A stretch of 64,000 nucleotides of DNA from Aureimonas altamirensis (GTDB taxonomy: Bacteria > Pseudomonadota > Alphaproteobacteria > Rhizobiales > Rhizobiaceae): NCBI RefSeq assembly GCF_023702225.1, contig NZ_JAMQCO010000003.1:419921-483920 (forward strand), written 5' to 3'. The notes under the pieces were generated by a model that searched no databases, was not told where the DNA came from, and saw nothing but the letters and a program-made list of their open reading frames with translations. The translations under genes and the position numbers were made by a program. This document shows, piece after piece, positions 8,029-17,175 of the stretch. The stretch's first letter is position 1, and each line of letters opens with the position of its first letter.

Positions 8029-9075
8029 ATGCAACCCATGACCAAGACACTCGAGTTCCATGCCACCGCAAACGGATTGACAATCGTCGATCCGGGCGAT
8101 TTCCAGGTAGAGCGCAGGCCGCACGGCAAGGGGCACCGGATCTGCTTTGCCAATGGCGACGCGATCCAGGACAAGAGGTTGAAGGCCCGGGTCAAGGCGC
8201 TGGTGCTGCCGCCGGCCTGGCGCGACGTCAGGATCTGCGTCGAGGAAAACGGCCATATCCAGGCTACGGGGCGAGACGAGAAGGGCCGCCTGCAATATCG
8301 CTACCATGACATATGGGTGAACGTACGCAACGCCGTGAAGACGGAGCGCCTGCTCCGCTTCGGCCGCACCCTGCCGCAGTTGCGCCGGCGGATCGACCGC
8401 GACATGCGCCGCCGCAAGCCGGACGAGAAGCTGGCGGCGGCGACTGCCGTGCGGCTGATCGACCTGTCGTCCATGCGGCCGGGCCACGAGAAGTACGCGA
8501 TCGACGGCGGCCGGGGCGTCGCATCCCTCGAGAAGAGCAACCTGCGCATGCGCGGCAATGGCGCGGTGCTGGATTTCGTCGGCAAATCCCGCAAGCAGCA
8601 GACGGTCGAAATCCGCGACAGGCGGCTCGTCAACGGTCTGGCCAAGATGCGGAAGGGCGGCGGCAAGCGCCTGTTCCGTTTCCAGGGATCGGACAGGCAA
8701 AATCATATCCTGACGGCCAACCGGCTGAACGACTATCTCCATGCCGCCGGCCACGCACGCATTTCGGCAAAGGACTTCCGCACCTTTCGCGGGTCGGCCG
8801 AGGCCTTGCGCTATCTCATAGACGAGGTCGGCCCGTCGGCCGATACCGAGCCGAAACGTCGGCGGGCGGTGGCGGCGGCCATGCGCGCCGTCAGCGATGT
8901 CCTGCGCAACACGCCGTCCGTTGCGCGCTCGTCCTATGTGCATCCCGGCATCGTCACGGCGTTCGAAGCGCAGGAGCTGGACTTCGATCTGATGAAGGGT
9001 CGCGCCCGGCAGGGCCTCAGCAAGGCCGAAACCGGCCTGATGCGATTTCTCGAAGAGACCGCGCGCCGGGGCTGA
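8029..9075 (+). CDS. DNA topoisomerase IB (poxvirus/eukaryotic type)
   Basis: Relaxes supercoils by single-strand nicking through a 3'-phosphotyrosyl link. The 348-residue length fits bacterial TopIB. The N-terminal domain includes LPPAWRDVRIC and GRDEKGRLQYRYH; the catalytic domain has an Arg in LSSMRPGHEKY, KDFRTFRGS, and the active-site tyrosine (about residue 303) in ARSSYVHPG. GGAG lies six bases before ATG 8029; ATG 8026 and ATG 8038 are alternatives. An EcfG-type promoter stands directly upstream, suggesting expression in the general stress response. The gene is divergent from DUF2945 and convergent with the oxidase at 9094. Confidence 0.94.
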   Translation: MQPMTKTLEFHATANGLTIVDPGDFQVERRPHGKGHRICFANGDAIQDKRLKARVKALVLPPAWRDVRICVEENGHIQATGRDEKGRLQYRYHDIWVNVRNAVKTERLLRFGRTLPQLRRRIDRDMRRRKPDEKLAAATAVRLIDLSSMRPGHEKYAIDGGRGVASLEKSNLRMRGNGAVLDFVGKSRKQQTVEIRDRRLVNGLAKMRKGGGKRLFRFQGSDRQNHILTANRLNDYLHAAGHARISAKDFRTFRGSAEALRYLIDEVGPSADTEPKRRRAVAAAMRAVSDVLRNTPSVARSSYVHPGIVTAFEAQELDFDLMKGRARQGLSKAETGLMRFLEETARRG

Positions 9076-9093
9076 AGGCGTCCGACACGTTCC

Positions 9094-10347
9094 CTATCGG
9101 CGGGCGAACCGATCCGGGCTATAGGCATTCACCTTCAGGAAAGGCGGGACGCCGGCGATCATTTCGGCCAGCAATCGGCCCGTCGTCGGTCCGAGGGTCA
9201 TGCCTTGATGCCCATGACCGAACCCCATCCACAACCCGGGCAGGCGGTGCGAGCATCCGATGACCGGAAGCATGTCGGGCATGCAGGGCCGCGTACCCAT
9301 CCAGGGGGCCGGTTCGGCACGCCCGGCGATCGGGATGAGGCGCCCGGCCACCTTTTCGGCCCTCTCGAGTTGAACGGGTGTCGGCGCGCGACCCGGGCGG
9401 GCAAACTCGACCCCGGTGGTCAGGCGGACGCCTTTTGCCATCGGAGAGAGTAGGAAACCGCTTTCATCGTCGAGGATCGGTCGGTTGAGCCGCTCGCCGT
9501 CGCGCAGGTGGTAATGCATGTGGTAGCCGCGCTTTCCGAAAAGCGGCACGGAAATCCCGAAACGGCGCGCAAGGGCGGCAGAGGCCGCCCCCATCGCCAC
9601 CACCACTTCCGCCCCCTCCACGGCGCCCGTGGCATGACGCAGGCGCCAACCGGCGCCATGGCGTTCCACCTGCATCGCGTCGGCGTCGATCACCTCGCCT
9701 CCGGTCTCCTCGAACCGCGCGCGATAGGCCTCCAGCAGCGCCCCCGGATCGCTGAGCGAGAGACTGTCGGTCCAGTGTATCGCGCCGGCCCTGCGCGCTC
9801 GGAACGATGGCTCTTCGCTGGCCAGGGCATCCGGACCGACGACACGGAAGTTGACGTCGTAGGCGGCCTTCGCATGTTCGGCCACCGCAATGGCGGCCTC
9901 CAGCCCCTCGGCGGTCGTATAGGCGCGGTGCCAGCCGATGGGCCGCAGCAGGGCGGCGGCGCCGACTTCGTCCGCCAGGTCGCGATGCTCGTCGAGACAG
10001 CTCGCGATGAGCGGCGCCGTGGCCTCGACGGTGCGCGCATAGGGTGTTTCCGCGGAAGCGGCCCAGTAGCGCAAAAGGCGGGCGGCAAGGCCGGGAAGCG
10101 CTGCCGGCTCGTAGGAAACGTCTATCGATCTGTTCCGCATCATCCTCAGCAGCGGACGCACGGCGCGGGGAAAGCGATAGGGAAAGACCGCCTCTCGCTG
10201 GATCAGGCCGCCATTGCCATAGGATGCAGCCAGCCGGATGTCTGCGCGGTCCACGACCACCGAGGCGATGCCGCGGCGCTGGAGATGCAGCGCTGTCGAA
10301 AGACCGACGACACCACCCCCGAGTATGATCACCTGTTTTCCGAGCAT
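9094..10347 (-). CDS. FAD-dependent amino-acid oxidase/dehydrogenase (DadA-like, DAO family)
   Basis: A 417-residue flavoprotein of the DAO superfamily. The FAD-binding motif GGGVVG is at residues 10-15, followed by the ribose-binding segment VVVDRADI; the C-terminus has GLWMGFGHGHQGMTLGPTTG, the terminal FAD contact typical of DadA-like D-amino-acid dehydrogenases. The reaction would oxidise an amine of an amino acid to an imine that hydrolyses to a 2-oxo acid and ammonia. ATG 10347 is preceded by CAAGG. The gene is divergent from a LysR-transporter-RidA operon, which supports an amino-acid substrate, but D- or L-form is not readable. Confidence 0.88.
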   Translation of the reverse strand: MLGKQVIILGGGVVGLSTALHLQRRGIASVVVDRADIRLAASYGNGGLIQREAVFPYRFPRAVRPLLRMMRNRSIDVSYEPAALPGLAARLLRYWAASAETPYARTVEATAPLIASCLDEHRDLADEVGAAALLRPIGWHRAYTTAEGLEAAIAVAEHAKAAYDVNFRVVGPDALASEEPSFRARRAGAIHWTDSLSLSDPGALLEAYRARFEETGGEVIDADAMQVERHGAGWRLRHATGAVEGAEVVVAMGAASAALARRFGISVPLFGKRGYHMHYHLRDGERLNRPILDDESGFLLSPMAKGVRLTTGVEFARPGRAPTPVQLERAEKVAGRLIPIAGRAEPAPWMGTRPCMPDMLPVIGCSHRLPGLWMGFGHGHQGMTLGPTTGRLLAEMIAGVPPFLKVNAYSPDRFARR

Positions 10348-10413
10348 TGCCTTGACCGAGATGCGTTGTTCGCCACCGGCCGCAATAAGCGGAACACCGG
10401 GGTGTCCGGTCCA

Positions 10414-10481
10414 ATGCAAATTTCGCATAAGTCGAATGTATAAAAATTCATCACTGTATAACTGTTATGCATTATCTGCAT
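10414..10481. promoter_or_regulatory. Two LysR-type operator boxes in the oxidase/LysR divergent promoter region
   Basis: ATGCAAATTTCGCAT at 10414-10428 and ATGCATTATCTGCAT at 10467-10481 share the form ATGC-N7-GCAT and both fit the T-N11-A rule of LysR-type sites. Their centres are 53 bp apart, close to five helical turns. GTATAA-like -10 elements lie between them. This is the likely binding region for the adjacent LysR protein, controlling both directions. Confidence 0.62.
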
Positions 10482-10548
10482 TGGACGCTTCCCCACCCCG
10501 TCACTAGGCTTGTGGGAACGACAAACCTTGCGGACGGATCGAGAGCGC

Positions 10549-11481
10549 TTGGATATTCGCTGGCTGTACGATTTCCTGATGCTCGTCGAAACCGGCAGCT
10601 TCACACGCGCTGCGGAGTTGCGCAACTCGTCGCAGGCCGCCTTCAGCCGCCGCATCCAATCCCTCGAAAACCAGCTCAAGTCGCCCCTCATCGACCGTGG
10701 AACCTACCCATTCGAGCTGACGGACGCCGGCCGGCGTTTTCGCACCCGGCTCATCGAGATCCTTCCCCAGCTGAGAAGCGCGATGCTCGACGTTTCGGAC
10801 GAGCGGCCGACCGGCCTCCTGCGCATCAGCCTGCCCTTCGCGCTGGCGATCAGGCATATCGGCCGATGGACGTCCCAATGGGCCGACGAACGCATGCGCT
10901 TCAGCATCGAGCCCGGCGACACGCATGCGATGTTCACGGCGCTGGTATCCGGCGAAACGGACGTGCTGATCAACTGGCACAGCCCGGCACATCCCATCAT
11001 CATCGACAGCGAGCGCTTCATGCGACTGAAGGTCGGCTCGGAGCGCGTCAGGCCGTTCGCCCGCCGCGATCTTCGGGACAAGATCGCGTGGCCTGGCTCC
11101 GAGCGCGCCCCCATGCCGATCCTTGCCTATCGCAAGGGCGTCTTCTTCAGCCGCCTCGTGGACACGATCGAAACGCAGGCTCCAACGAAACTCCACGGCA
11201 ACATCGTCGCCGAGTCGCACATGGCCGATATCCTGCGCGATCTCGCCTCCGCGGGGTTGGGCGTGGCGTGGCTCCCCGCCAGCACCGTCGACCGCGATCC
11301 GGAACTGGTACCGCTCGACGACGACGGCGCATGGTCGCTCGATGTCGACATCGTGGCCCTTGCCGACAAGCGCTCCGAAAACCCGCTGACGCTGCGGCTC
11401 ATGCAGCGGCTCGAAAGCGGCGGACCGCTCGTTTTCTCCTCTCCTTCTCCCTCTCTCCGAAACGAAAAGGCAATGACATGA
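10549..11481 (+). CDS. LysR-family transcriptional regulator (HypT/YjiE-like)
   Basis: A DNA-binding activator/repressor of about 310 residues. The winged helix begins IRWLYDFLMLVETGSF and contains RNSSQAAFSRRIQSLE, a wording close to the HypT/YjiE subgroup; the rest is a LysR substrate-binding domain. The start is TTG 10549 by family fit (GAGAG just upstream), with TTG 10510 as alternative. The stop codon overlaps the start of the next gene as ATGA, so the regulator is the first cistron of the transporter operon it probably controls. Two ATGC-N7-GCAT boxes upstream suggest autoregulation and control of the divergent oxidase. Confidence 0.9.
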   Translation: MDIRWLYDFLMLVETGSFTRAAELRNSSQAAFSRRIQSLENQLKSPLIDRGTYPFELTDAGRRFRTRLIEILPQLRSAMLDVSDERPTGLLRISLPFALAIRHIGRWTSQWADERMRFSIEPGDTHAMFTALVSGETDVLINWHSPAHPIIIDSERFMRLKVGSERVRPFARRDLRDKIAWPGSERAPMPILAYRKGVFFSRLVDTIETQAPTKLHGNIVAESHMADILRDLASAGLGVAWLPASTVDRDPELVPLDDDGAWSLDVDIVALADKRSENPLTLRLMQRLESGGPLVFSSPSPSLRNEKAMT

Positions 11482-12389
11482 AGAAGACGATCGCATTGCT
11501 GGCGCTGTCCCTGCTGTCCGTCACCGGCGCGGCGCAGGCACAGGACCTGACGGGCACCTTGAAGAAGATCAAGGACACGGGCGCGATAACCCTCGGCGTC
11601 CGGGACAGCGCCCTGCCCTTCAGCTACATCGACGACCAGCAGCAGATCGTCGGTTACGCCATCGATATCTGCGACTACATCGTGGAGAAGGTGAAAGACG
11701 AGCTCCAGATGGAGACGTTGACCGTCAACGAAACGCCGGTCACCTCGTCGAACCGGATTCCGTTGATGCTCAACGGCACGATCGACCTCGAATGCGGATC
11801 GACGACAAACAACCCGGATCGCGCGCGGCAGGTCGCCTTCACCAACTCGCACTTCCTGACTGCCAGCCGCTTCGCCGCGCGCAAGAGCGATGGGCTGAAC
11901 ACGATCGACGATCTGGCGGGCAAGCGCGTCGTCTCGGTTTCGGGCTCGGTGAACCTGACCCAGATCACGCGGGAGAATAACCAGCGGCAGTTGAATGCAC
12001 AGGTATTGCCGGCCAAGGACGTGGCCGAAGCCTTCCTGATGCTCGAGACGAACCGCGCAGACGCCTTCGTGATGGACGACGCGCAGCTTGCCATCGTGAT
12101 CGCGGCGTCCAAGGATCCTTCGCTTTACATGATCAGCGAAGAGGCCTTCGCCAAGCCGGAGCCCTACGGCATCATGCTGCGCCGGGACGACGCTCCGTTC
12201 CAGACGGTGGTCGATGCGGCCACGGCGGAATACTACACAAGCGGCAAGATCAACGACACCTACGCCAAGTGGTTCACCCAGCCGGTCCCGCCGCGCGGGC
12301 TGAACTTCAACCTGCCGATGCCGGAAGCGATGCGCAAGGCATTCGAGACCCCCACCAACAGCTCCAACCCCGACGATTACGCCGGCTAG
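11478..12389 (+). CDS. gltI: GltI-like glutamate/aspartate ABC transporter periplasmic binding protein
   Basis: A 303-residue family 3 solute-binding protein with a clear Sec signal (MKKTIALLALSLLSVTGAAQ, cleavage after AQA). The ligand-pocket segment LMLNGTIDLECGSTTNNPDR and the later AEAFLMLETNRADAFVMDD closely resemble E. coli GltI, and the tail PVPPRGLNFNLPMP is the same as in that group. It captures an acidic or other polar amino acid in the periplasm. Start ATG 11478 overlaps the LysR stop by 4 bp. Two permeases and an ATPase follow immediately. Confidence 0.92.
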   Translation: MKKTIALLALSLLSVTGAAQAQDLTGTLKKIKDTGAITLGVRDSALPFSYIDDQQQIVGYAIDICDYIVEKVKDELQMETLTVNETPVTSSNRIPLMLNGTIDLECGSTTNNPDRARQVAFTNSHFLTASRFAARKSDGLNTIDDLAGKRVVSVSGSVNLTQITRENNQRQLNAQVLPAKDVAEAFLMLETNRADAFVMDDAQLAIVIAASKDPSLYMISEEAFAKPEPYGIMLRRDDAPFQTVVDAATAEYYTSGKINDTYAKWFTQPVPPRGLNFNLPMPEAMRKAFETPTNSSNPDDYAG

Positions 12390-12393
12390 CACC

Positions 12394-13116
12394 ATGAACT
12401 ACAACTGGAACTGGAGCATATTCTGGCAGGAGGCAGCCGACGGCAGCGGGACCTATATGGACCTGCTGCTCCGCGGCCTCTCGATGACACTGGCCACGGC
12501 GGCCGTCGCCTGCCTGATCGCGCTTGCCTTCGGCTTCGCCATCGGCATAGCGCGCACGCTTCCGGGGCGGGCGGCAGGGTGGCTTTCGGGATTCTGGGTG
12601 GAGTATTTCCGCAACATCCCCCTGCTCGTCCACCTGTTCCTGTTCTTCTTCGTGCTTCCGGAACTCCTTCCGGCCGCCATGGGCACTTGGCTGAAGCAGA
12701 TGCCGAACGGCCCGTTCGTCACGGCAGCGATCGGCATCGGCCTTTATATGTCCGCGCGCGTTGCGGTCGGCGTCGAGGCGGGGATCAGATCCCTGCCTCG
12801 CGGGCAGGCTGCGGCGGCGACGGCCATCGGCCTGACCCGATGGCAGTCCTATCGTTACATACTGCTGCCGATCGCCTGCCGGATCATGCTTCCGTCCCTG
12901 ACGAACGACATGATCAACACGATCAAGAACACGTCCGTCGCCCTGACGATCGGATTGATCGAGCTGACCGCCGCGGCGCGCCAGATGCAGGAACTGTCGT
13001 ATCAGGTCTTCGAGGCGCTCATCGCCGCAACCCTTGTCTACCTGCTGCTCAACCTTCTCGCGACATGGCTGGCGACGATCGTCGAAAGACGCCTGCGCAT
13101 CAAGGGATCCCGCTGA
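12394..13116 (+). CDS. gltJ: Amino-acid ABC transporter permease, GltJ-like
   Basis: A 240-residue inner-membrane permease with several hydrophobic helices and the HisM/GltJ family loop, with the EAA-type segment near GIRSLPRGQAAAATAIGLTR that docks the ATPase. FWVEYFRNIPLLVHLFLFFF is the usual second conserved stretch. It lies four bases after the binding-protein gene and two bases before the second permease gene, so it is one half of a heterodimeric channel. Confidence 0.93.
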   Translation: MNYNWNWSIFWQEAADGSGTYMDLLLRGLSMTLATAAVACLIALAFGFAIGIARTLPGRAAGWLSGFWVEYFRNIPLLVHLFLFFFVLPELLPAAMGTWLKQMPNGPFVTAAIGIGLYMSARVAVGVEAGIRSLPRGQAAAATAIGLTRWQSYRYILLPIACRIMLPSLTNDMINTIKNTSVALTIGLIELTAAARQMQELSYQVFEALIAATLVYLLLNLLATWLATIVERRLRIKGSR

Positions 13117-13117
13117 C

Positions 13118-13807
13118 ATGGCCGACTTCGATTTCGGAGCGGTGTATGCCGCGCTCCCCTACATCCTCGGCCAGGGCCTCTGGTTCACCGTTACGCTGAC
13201 CGTCCTTGCGACGATCGGGGGCATCGTCTTCGGCACGCTCCTTGCCCTGATGCGCGTATCCGGCAATCCGGTGCTCGACCGGATCGCCGCCACCTACATC
13301 AACGTCATCCGGGCCCTGCCGCTGGTGCTGGTGATCTTCTGGTTCTATTTTCTGGTACCGTACATCGCGCAATGGATCACCGGCTCGGACTATCCGGTCC
13401 AGGTGGGGGCATTCAAATCCGCGCTCATCACGTTCATCGCCTTCGAAGCCGCCTATTTCGCTGAAATCGTCCGTTCCGGCATCAACAGTGTAGCCGCCGG
13501 ACAGATGCAGGCTGGCCTCGCCATCGGCCTGAAGCGTCGGCAAGTCATGGCGGAAATCATCCTGCCCCAGGCCTTTCGCGCAGTCCTGCCGATTCTGCTG
13601 ACTCAGACGATCATCCTGTTCCAGGACACGTCGCTGGTCTACGTTCTGGGCCTGACCGACCTCCTGGGCGCCTCCTCGCAGCTTGCCCAGCGCGATGGGC
13701 GCCTGGTGGAAATGTACGTCACCGCAGCCGTGATCTACTTCGTCATCTGTTTCGTCGCCTCCCGCCTCGTCAAGCGGCTGCGCATAGCCAACGCTACAAG
13801 GGTCTGA
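13118..13807 (+). CDS. gltK: Amino-acid ABC transporter permease, GltK-like
   Basis: A 229-residue second permease subunit. Conserved stretches are TYINVIRALPLVLVIFWFYF and the EAA loop INSVAAGQMQAGLAIGLKRR, followed by LPQAFRAVLPILLTQTIILF. It pairs with the GltJ-like protein in the inner membrane. ATG 13118 lies a base after the previous stop with AAGGG somewhat further upstream, so translation is probably coupled. Confidence 0.92.
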   Translation: MADFDFGAVYAALPYILGQGLWFTVTLTVLATIGGIVFGTLLALMRVSGNPVLDRIAATYINVIRALPLVLVIFWFYFLVPYIAQWITGSDYPVQVGAFKSALITFIAFEAAYFAEIVRSGINSVAAGQMQAGLAIGLKRRQVMAEIILPQAFRAVLPILLTQTIILFQDTSLVYVLGLTDLLGASSQLAQRDGRLVEMYVTAAVIYFVICFVASRLVKRLRIANATRV

Positions 13808-13811
13808 GAAT

Positions 13812-14552
13812 ATGTCCGAACCCGTCGTCAGCCTGTCGGGCGTCAACAAGCATTACGCCACCTTCCAGGTTCTCAAGGACTGCTCGCTTGCCGTCGCCAA
13901 GGGCGAGGTGGTGGTGGTGTGCGGCCCATCGGGCTCCGGCAAGAGCACCCTGATCAAGACGATCAACGCGCTGGAGCCCGTGCAATCCGGATCGATCGTC
14001 GTGGACGGCACGGACGTCACGGCACGCGGCACCAACCTGCCCCGCCTGCGGGCCCGGGTCGGCATGGTGTTCCAGCACTTCGAACTTTTTCCGCACATGA
14101 CGGTCCTGGACAATCTCTGCATCGGTCCGCGCAAGGTTCTGTCCCGCTCTGCCGAAGCATCGCGGGACAACGCCCGGCGGCTCCTGGATCGCGTCGGTCT
14201 TCTTGCCCATGCCGAGAAGTTTCCCGGCCAATTGTCGGGCGGGCAGCAGCAGCGGGTGGCCATTGCCCGCGCCCTGGCGATGGACCCCATCGTCATGCTG
14301 TTCGACGAGCCGACCTCGGCGCTCGACCCGGAGATGGTCAGCGAGGTTCTGGACGTGATGGTGGAGCTGGCGCATGGGGGCATGACCATGATGGTCGTTA
14401 CCCATGAAATGGGTTTCGCCCGCAAGGTCGCCAACCGTGTCGTCTTCATGGATGCCGGCGAGATCGTCGAGGATACGGACAAGACCACGTTTTTCGACGG
14501 AGCCCGCAGCGACAGGGCGCGCCAGTTCCTGTCGAAGATTTTGTCTCACTAG
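13812..14552 (+). CDS. gltL: Amino-acid ABC transporter ATP-binding protein, GltL-like
   Basis: A 246-residue ATPase with all core motifs: Walker A GPSGSGKST near residue 36, Q-loop FQHFELFPHMTVLDN, signature LSGGQQQRVAIARAL, Walker B VMLFDEPTSALDPE and the switch histidine in VVTHEMGF. It powers the GltJK channel from the cytoplasmic side. It is the only complete amino-acid ABC ATPase gene in the window; the second amino-acid transporter cluster near 46 kb has none. Confidence 0.95.
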   Translation: MSEPVVSLSGVNKHYATFQVLKDCSLAVAKGEVVVVCGPSGSGKSTLIKTINALEPVQSGSIVVDGTDVTARGTNLPRLRARVGMVFQHFELFPHMTVLDNLCIGPRKVLSRSAEASRDNARRLLDRVGLLAHAEKFPGQLSGGQQQRVAIARALAMDPIVMLFDEPTSALDPEMVSEVLDVMVELAHGGMTMMVVTHEMGFARKVANRVVFMDAGEIVEDTDKTTFFDGARSDRARQFLSKILSH

Positions 14553-14565
14553 CAGGACATCTGGA

Positions 14566-14919
14566 ATGGACATGACTTACAGCAATCCGGACAATCTCAA
14601 GCATCGTTCCGACGTCGTGGTTCACAACGGCGTCGCCTACGTCGCGGGCGCGGTGCCGGCCGACGTCGGCCAGGACATGCGCGGACAGACGGAACAGGTT
14701 CTTGCGCAGATCGACGCCCGGCTTGCCGCCGTGGGAAGCGACAAAGGCAAACTCCTGTCGGCCACGATATGGCTGGTGGACGTCAATGGCGACGTCGCCG
14801 ACTTCAACGCCGTCTGGAACGAGTGGGTCGTGCCCGGCCGCCTGCCCGCGCGCGCCTGCGTGCAGGCGGAGCTGCAGGTCGGTGCGAGGGTCGAGGTGGC
14901 CGTCATCGCGGCCGTCTGA
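14566..14919 (+). CDS. RidA (YjgF/YER057c/UK114) family protein
   Basis: A 117-residue small trimer-forming protein. RidA members hydrolyse reactive enamine/imine intermediates released by amino-acid enzymes. Visible features are VVHNGVAYVAGAVP near residue 25, the central WLVDVNGDVADFNAVWNEW, and GRLPARACVQAELQVGA, where the conserved Arg of active members is present. It is the last gene of the LysR-gltIJKL operon, 13 bases after gltL. With the divergent FAD oxidase, the module covers uptake, oxidation to an imine and imine clearance. Confidence 0.9.
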   Translation: MDMTYSNPDNLKHRSDVVVHNGVAYVAGAVPADVGQDMRGQTEQVLAQIDARLAAVGSDKGKLLSATIWLVDVNGDVADFNAVWNEWVVPGRLPARACVQAELQVGARVEVAVIAAV

Positions 14920-14928
14920 ACGACCAGC

Positions 14929-15819
14929 TCACAGGTGCATGTCGTGAAGCTCGCACAAGGCGGCGATCTTGCGTTTCATCTCCTCGCGCAGGCCGGACGT
15001 GTCCTTCAGGATCATACGCACCCGCAGGAAATCCAGGACACGATAGCGGCTGACGGGCGGTGCTACGACCAGGTCGGGCGGGGATGACGCAAGCTTTGCC
15101 TGGATGATCGCATGCATCATCAATTGCGATGCACCGAACATCGCTTCGGTCGGCGTCGGCAGGCCGCCGGCCGATTCCAGCGGCCCGCCGGTCACGTCGA
15201 CCGCGATATTGAGATCGACACGCCCGGCGAGAAGGTCGAACGGCAGCGGATCGCAAATCCCCCCGTCGATCAGCACGATGCCTTCCCGCCGCACCGGCCG
15301 GAAGATCGCGGGCAAGGCGGCGGAAGCGGCTATGGCGCTGACGAGATCGCCGCTCTCCAGCGACATCACCCGGCCGGAATAGAAATCCGTGGCCGTGACG
15401 GCCAGCGGGATCGACAGGTCCTCGAACTGGGACGGCAGTTCCAGCGGCAGGAACGCTCCCACCACCCGCTCGGCGTTCAACTGGCCGAGGCGCACGCCAC
15501 CATCGGCCATGAACTGCGCGAAGCTGGCCGGCCGCGTCCGCCAGAGACGGCCGGCGACGAGGCGCTTGTTGCCAAGCGTATCGACGACGAACTCCTCGAT
15601 CACGGCTGCCGGCATTCCCGCCGCATAGGCCGCGCCGATCAGGGCGCCGATGGACGTCCCCGCGATCCTGTGCGGCTTTATGCCCAGATCGTCGAAAGCA
15701 TGCAGCGCGTGGATATGGGCTATGCCGCGCGCGCCGCCGCCGCCGAGCGCAAGCCCGATCCGCGGCTTCCCGCGTGGCGGCGGCTGGTCGTCCATGACGG
15801 GTGCGACGGCCTCGTCCAT
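14929..15819 (-). CDS. Patatin-like phospholipase family protein (RssA-like)
   Basis: A 296-residue lipid acyl hydrolase. The oxyanion loop GGGGARGIAHI, the nucleophile elbow GTSIG near residue 55 and the catalytic Asp in DGGI (about residue 185) form the Ser-Asp dyad of patatins. ATG 15819 is preferred; the frame continues to a TTG at 15849 that would overlap the peptidase gene upstream. It follows the M16 peptidase pair by ten bases on the same strand and converges on the RidA gene. Substrate and location (cytoplasmic or peripheral) are not determined. Confidence 0.9.
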   Translation of the reverse strand: MDEAVAPVMDDQPPPRGKPRIGLALGGGGARGIAHIHALHAFDDLGIKPHRIAGTSIGALIGAAYAAGMPAAVIEEFVVDTLGNKRLVAGRLWRTRPASFAQFMADGGVRLGQLNAERVVGAFLPLELPSQFEDLSIPLAVTATDFYSGRVMSLESGDLVSAIAASAALPAIFRPVRREGIVLIDGGICDPLPFDLLAGRVDLNIAVDVTGGPLESAGGLPTPTEAMFGASQLMMHAIIQAKLASSPPDLVVAPPVSRYRVLDFLRVRMILKDTSGLREEMKRKIAALCELHDMHL

Positions 15820-15829
15820 GGCGATCCGC

Positions 15830-17170
15830 TCAGCCGTTGTCCTGGCCAACCGTTATGATGGTCGGATCCGGTGTCAGTAGCTCTTTCGCCATTGCCTTCA
15901 CCCCCTCGGCATCGACCGCGTCGATGAGGCCTTCCCGCTTGTCGATATAATCGACGCCCAGCCCGTCCAGCTGGATACCCACGAGCGTGGAGGCGATGGA
16001 CAGGGAAGACGACAGGTTCTGCACCGCATAGGCCCCCTTCACATAGGCCTTGGCCTTTGCCAGTTCCTCGTCTCCCGGCCCCTCATCGGCCAGCCGCGCC
16101 ATCTCCTGCCGGATGATGTCGATGCTCTCGCCGGCCCTGTCGGCCCGCGTCGCCGTCGAGGCCGCCAGGAAGGACGCATGATCGTAATCGACCAGATAGG
16201 AGCCGACGCCGTAGGCCAGCCCCCGCTTTTCGCGGACTTCGGTGTACAGGCGGGACGAGAAGGTACCGCCGCCGAGGATATGGTTCATCAGATAGGCATC
16301 GAAGAATTTCGGGTCGTCCCGCGCGATGCCGGGCAGTGCGAACTGGATCGTCGTCTGCGGAACAGCCAGCTCGACATGCTCGCGCGCCCCCATTACCGGC
16401 TCGATATCCGGCACTGTCGTCAACTCGGCGGTATCGCGCAGCGGGCCGAACACCTCGTCCAGCCGTTCGCCGAGGCGCTCGGCGTCGATGGCGCCGACGA
16501 CGCCCACGACCAGATTGTCCTTGGCAAAGGCCGTGTCGCGGAAGTGGCGCAGATCGTCCACCGTCACGGCGTTCAGGCTTTCGACGGTGCCCTCCGTGGG
16601 GCGGGAATAGGGGTGGTCCGGAAACACCGTGCGGCGAAACGCTTCGCCGGCCAGGGTGCCGGGGTCGTTGCGGCTGGCGATGATGCCGGTCGCGATCTGT
16701 CCGCGAATGCGGTCTACCGGCTCTTCGTCGAGCCGCGGCTCGTTCACGGCCAGGCGCAGCAGGTCGAAGGCGACATCCTCATGCTCGACGATGGTGCGGA
16801 AATTGCCTGCGAAATTATCGTAGGCCGCGTTGAAGGAGAGGCTGACGCCGAACTCGTCCAGCCGCGACTGGAAGTCCTGGCTCTCGATATCGCCCGCCCC
16901 TTCGTCCAGAAGGCCGGACAGCAGATTAGCCATGCCCTCCCGGCCGGCCGGATCCTCGGTCGAGCCCGCACCCTTGAAGGCGAAACGCATTGCGATCAGC
17001 GGGTTCGTGTAATCCTCCACCAGCAGCGCATGGATGCCGCCGGGGCTGGTCACTTCCTGGATCTCGATGGCGGAGGCCGGCGTTGCCGCCAGCCCCGCCG
17101 TCGCCGTCAGCAGGAATGCAAGACCGCCACGCACGGCCATGGAGGGCCGGAACTTCGAAAAACGGAACAT
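15830..17170 (-). CDS. M16 family peptidase subunit without the zinc motif
   Basis: A 446-residue exported M16 protein with a signal peptide (hydrophobic GGLAFLLTATAGLAATPASA). At the place where active M16 proteins carry HxxEH, this one reads GREGMANLLSGLLDEG, so the zinc ligands are missing. It keeps the C-terminal R/Y segment EVREKRGLAYGVGSY. In this family, a catalytic and a non-catalytic chain commonly combine; the catalytic partner is the gene just upstream on the same strand. The pair probably cuts peptides in the periplasm. Confidence 0.92.
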   Translation of the reverse strand: MFRFSKFRPSMAVRGGLAFLLTATAGLAATPASAIEIQEVTSPGGIHALLVEDYTNPLIAMRFAFKGAGSTEDPAGREGMANLLSGLLDEGAGDIESQDFQSRLDEFGVSLSFNAAYDNFAGNFRTIVEHEDVAFDLLRLAVNEPRLDEEPVDRIRGQIATGIIASRNDPGTLAGEAFRRTVFPDHPYSRPTEGTVESLNAVTVDDLRHFRDTAFAKDNLVVGVVGAIDAERLGERLDEVFGPLRDTAELTTVPDIEPVMGAREHVELAVPQTTIQFALPGIARDDPKFFDAYLMNHILGGGTFSSRLYTEVREKRGLAYGVGSYLVDYDHASFLAASTATRADRAGESIDIIRQEMARLADEGPGDEELAKAKAYVKGAYAVQNLSSSLSIASTLVGIQLDGLGVDYIDKREGLIDAVDAEGVKAMAKELLTPDPTIITVGQDNG

Positions 17171-17175
17171 GGCGA

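Noticed and set aside
15830..17170. M16 gene at 15830 as a mutated, dead peptidase
   Set aside because: Lack of HxxEH is normal for the non-catalytic partner of two-chain M16 peptidases, and the catalytic partner is adjacent.
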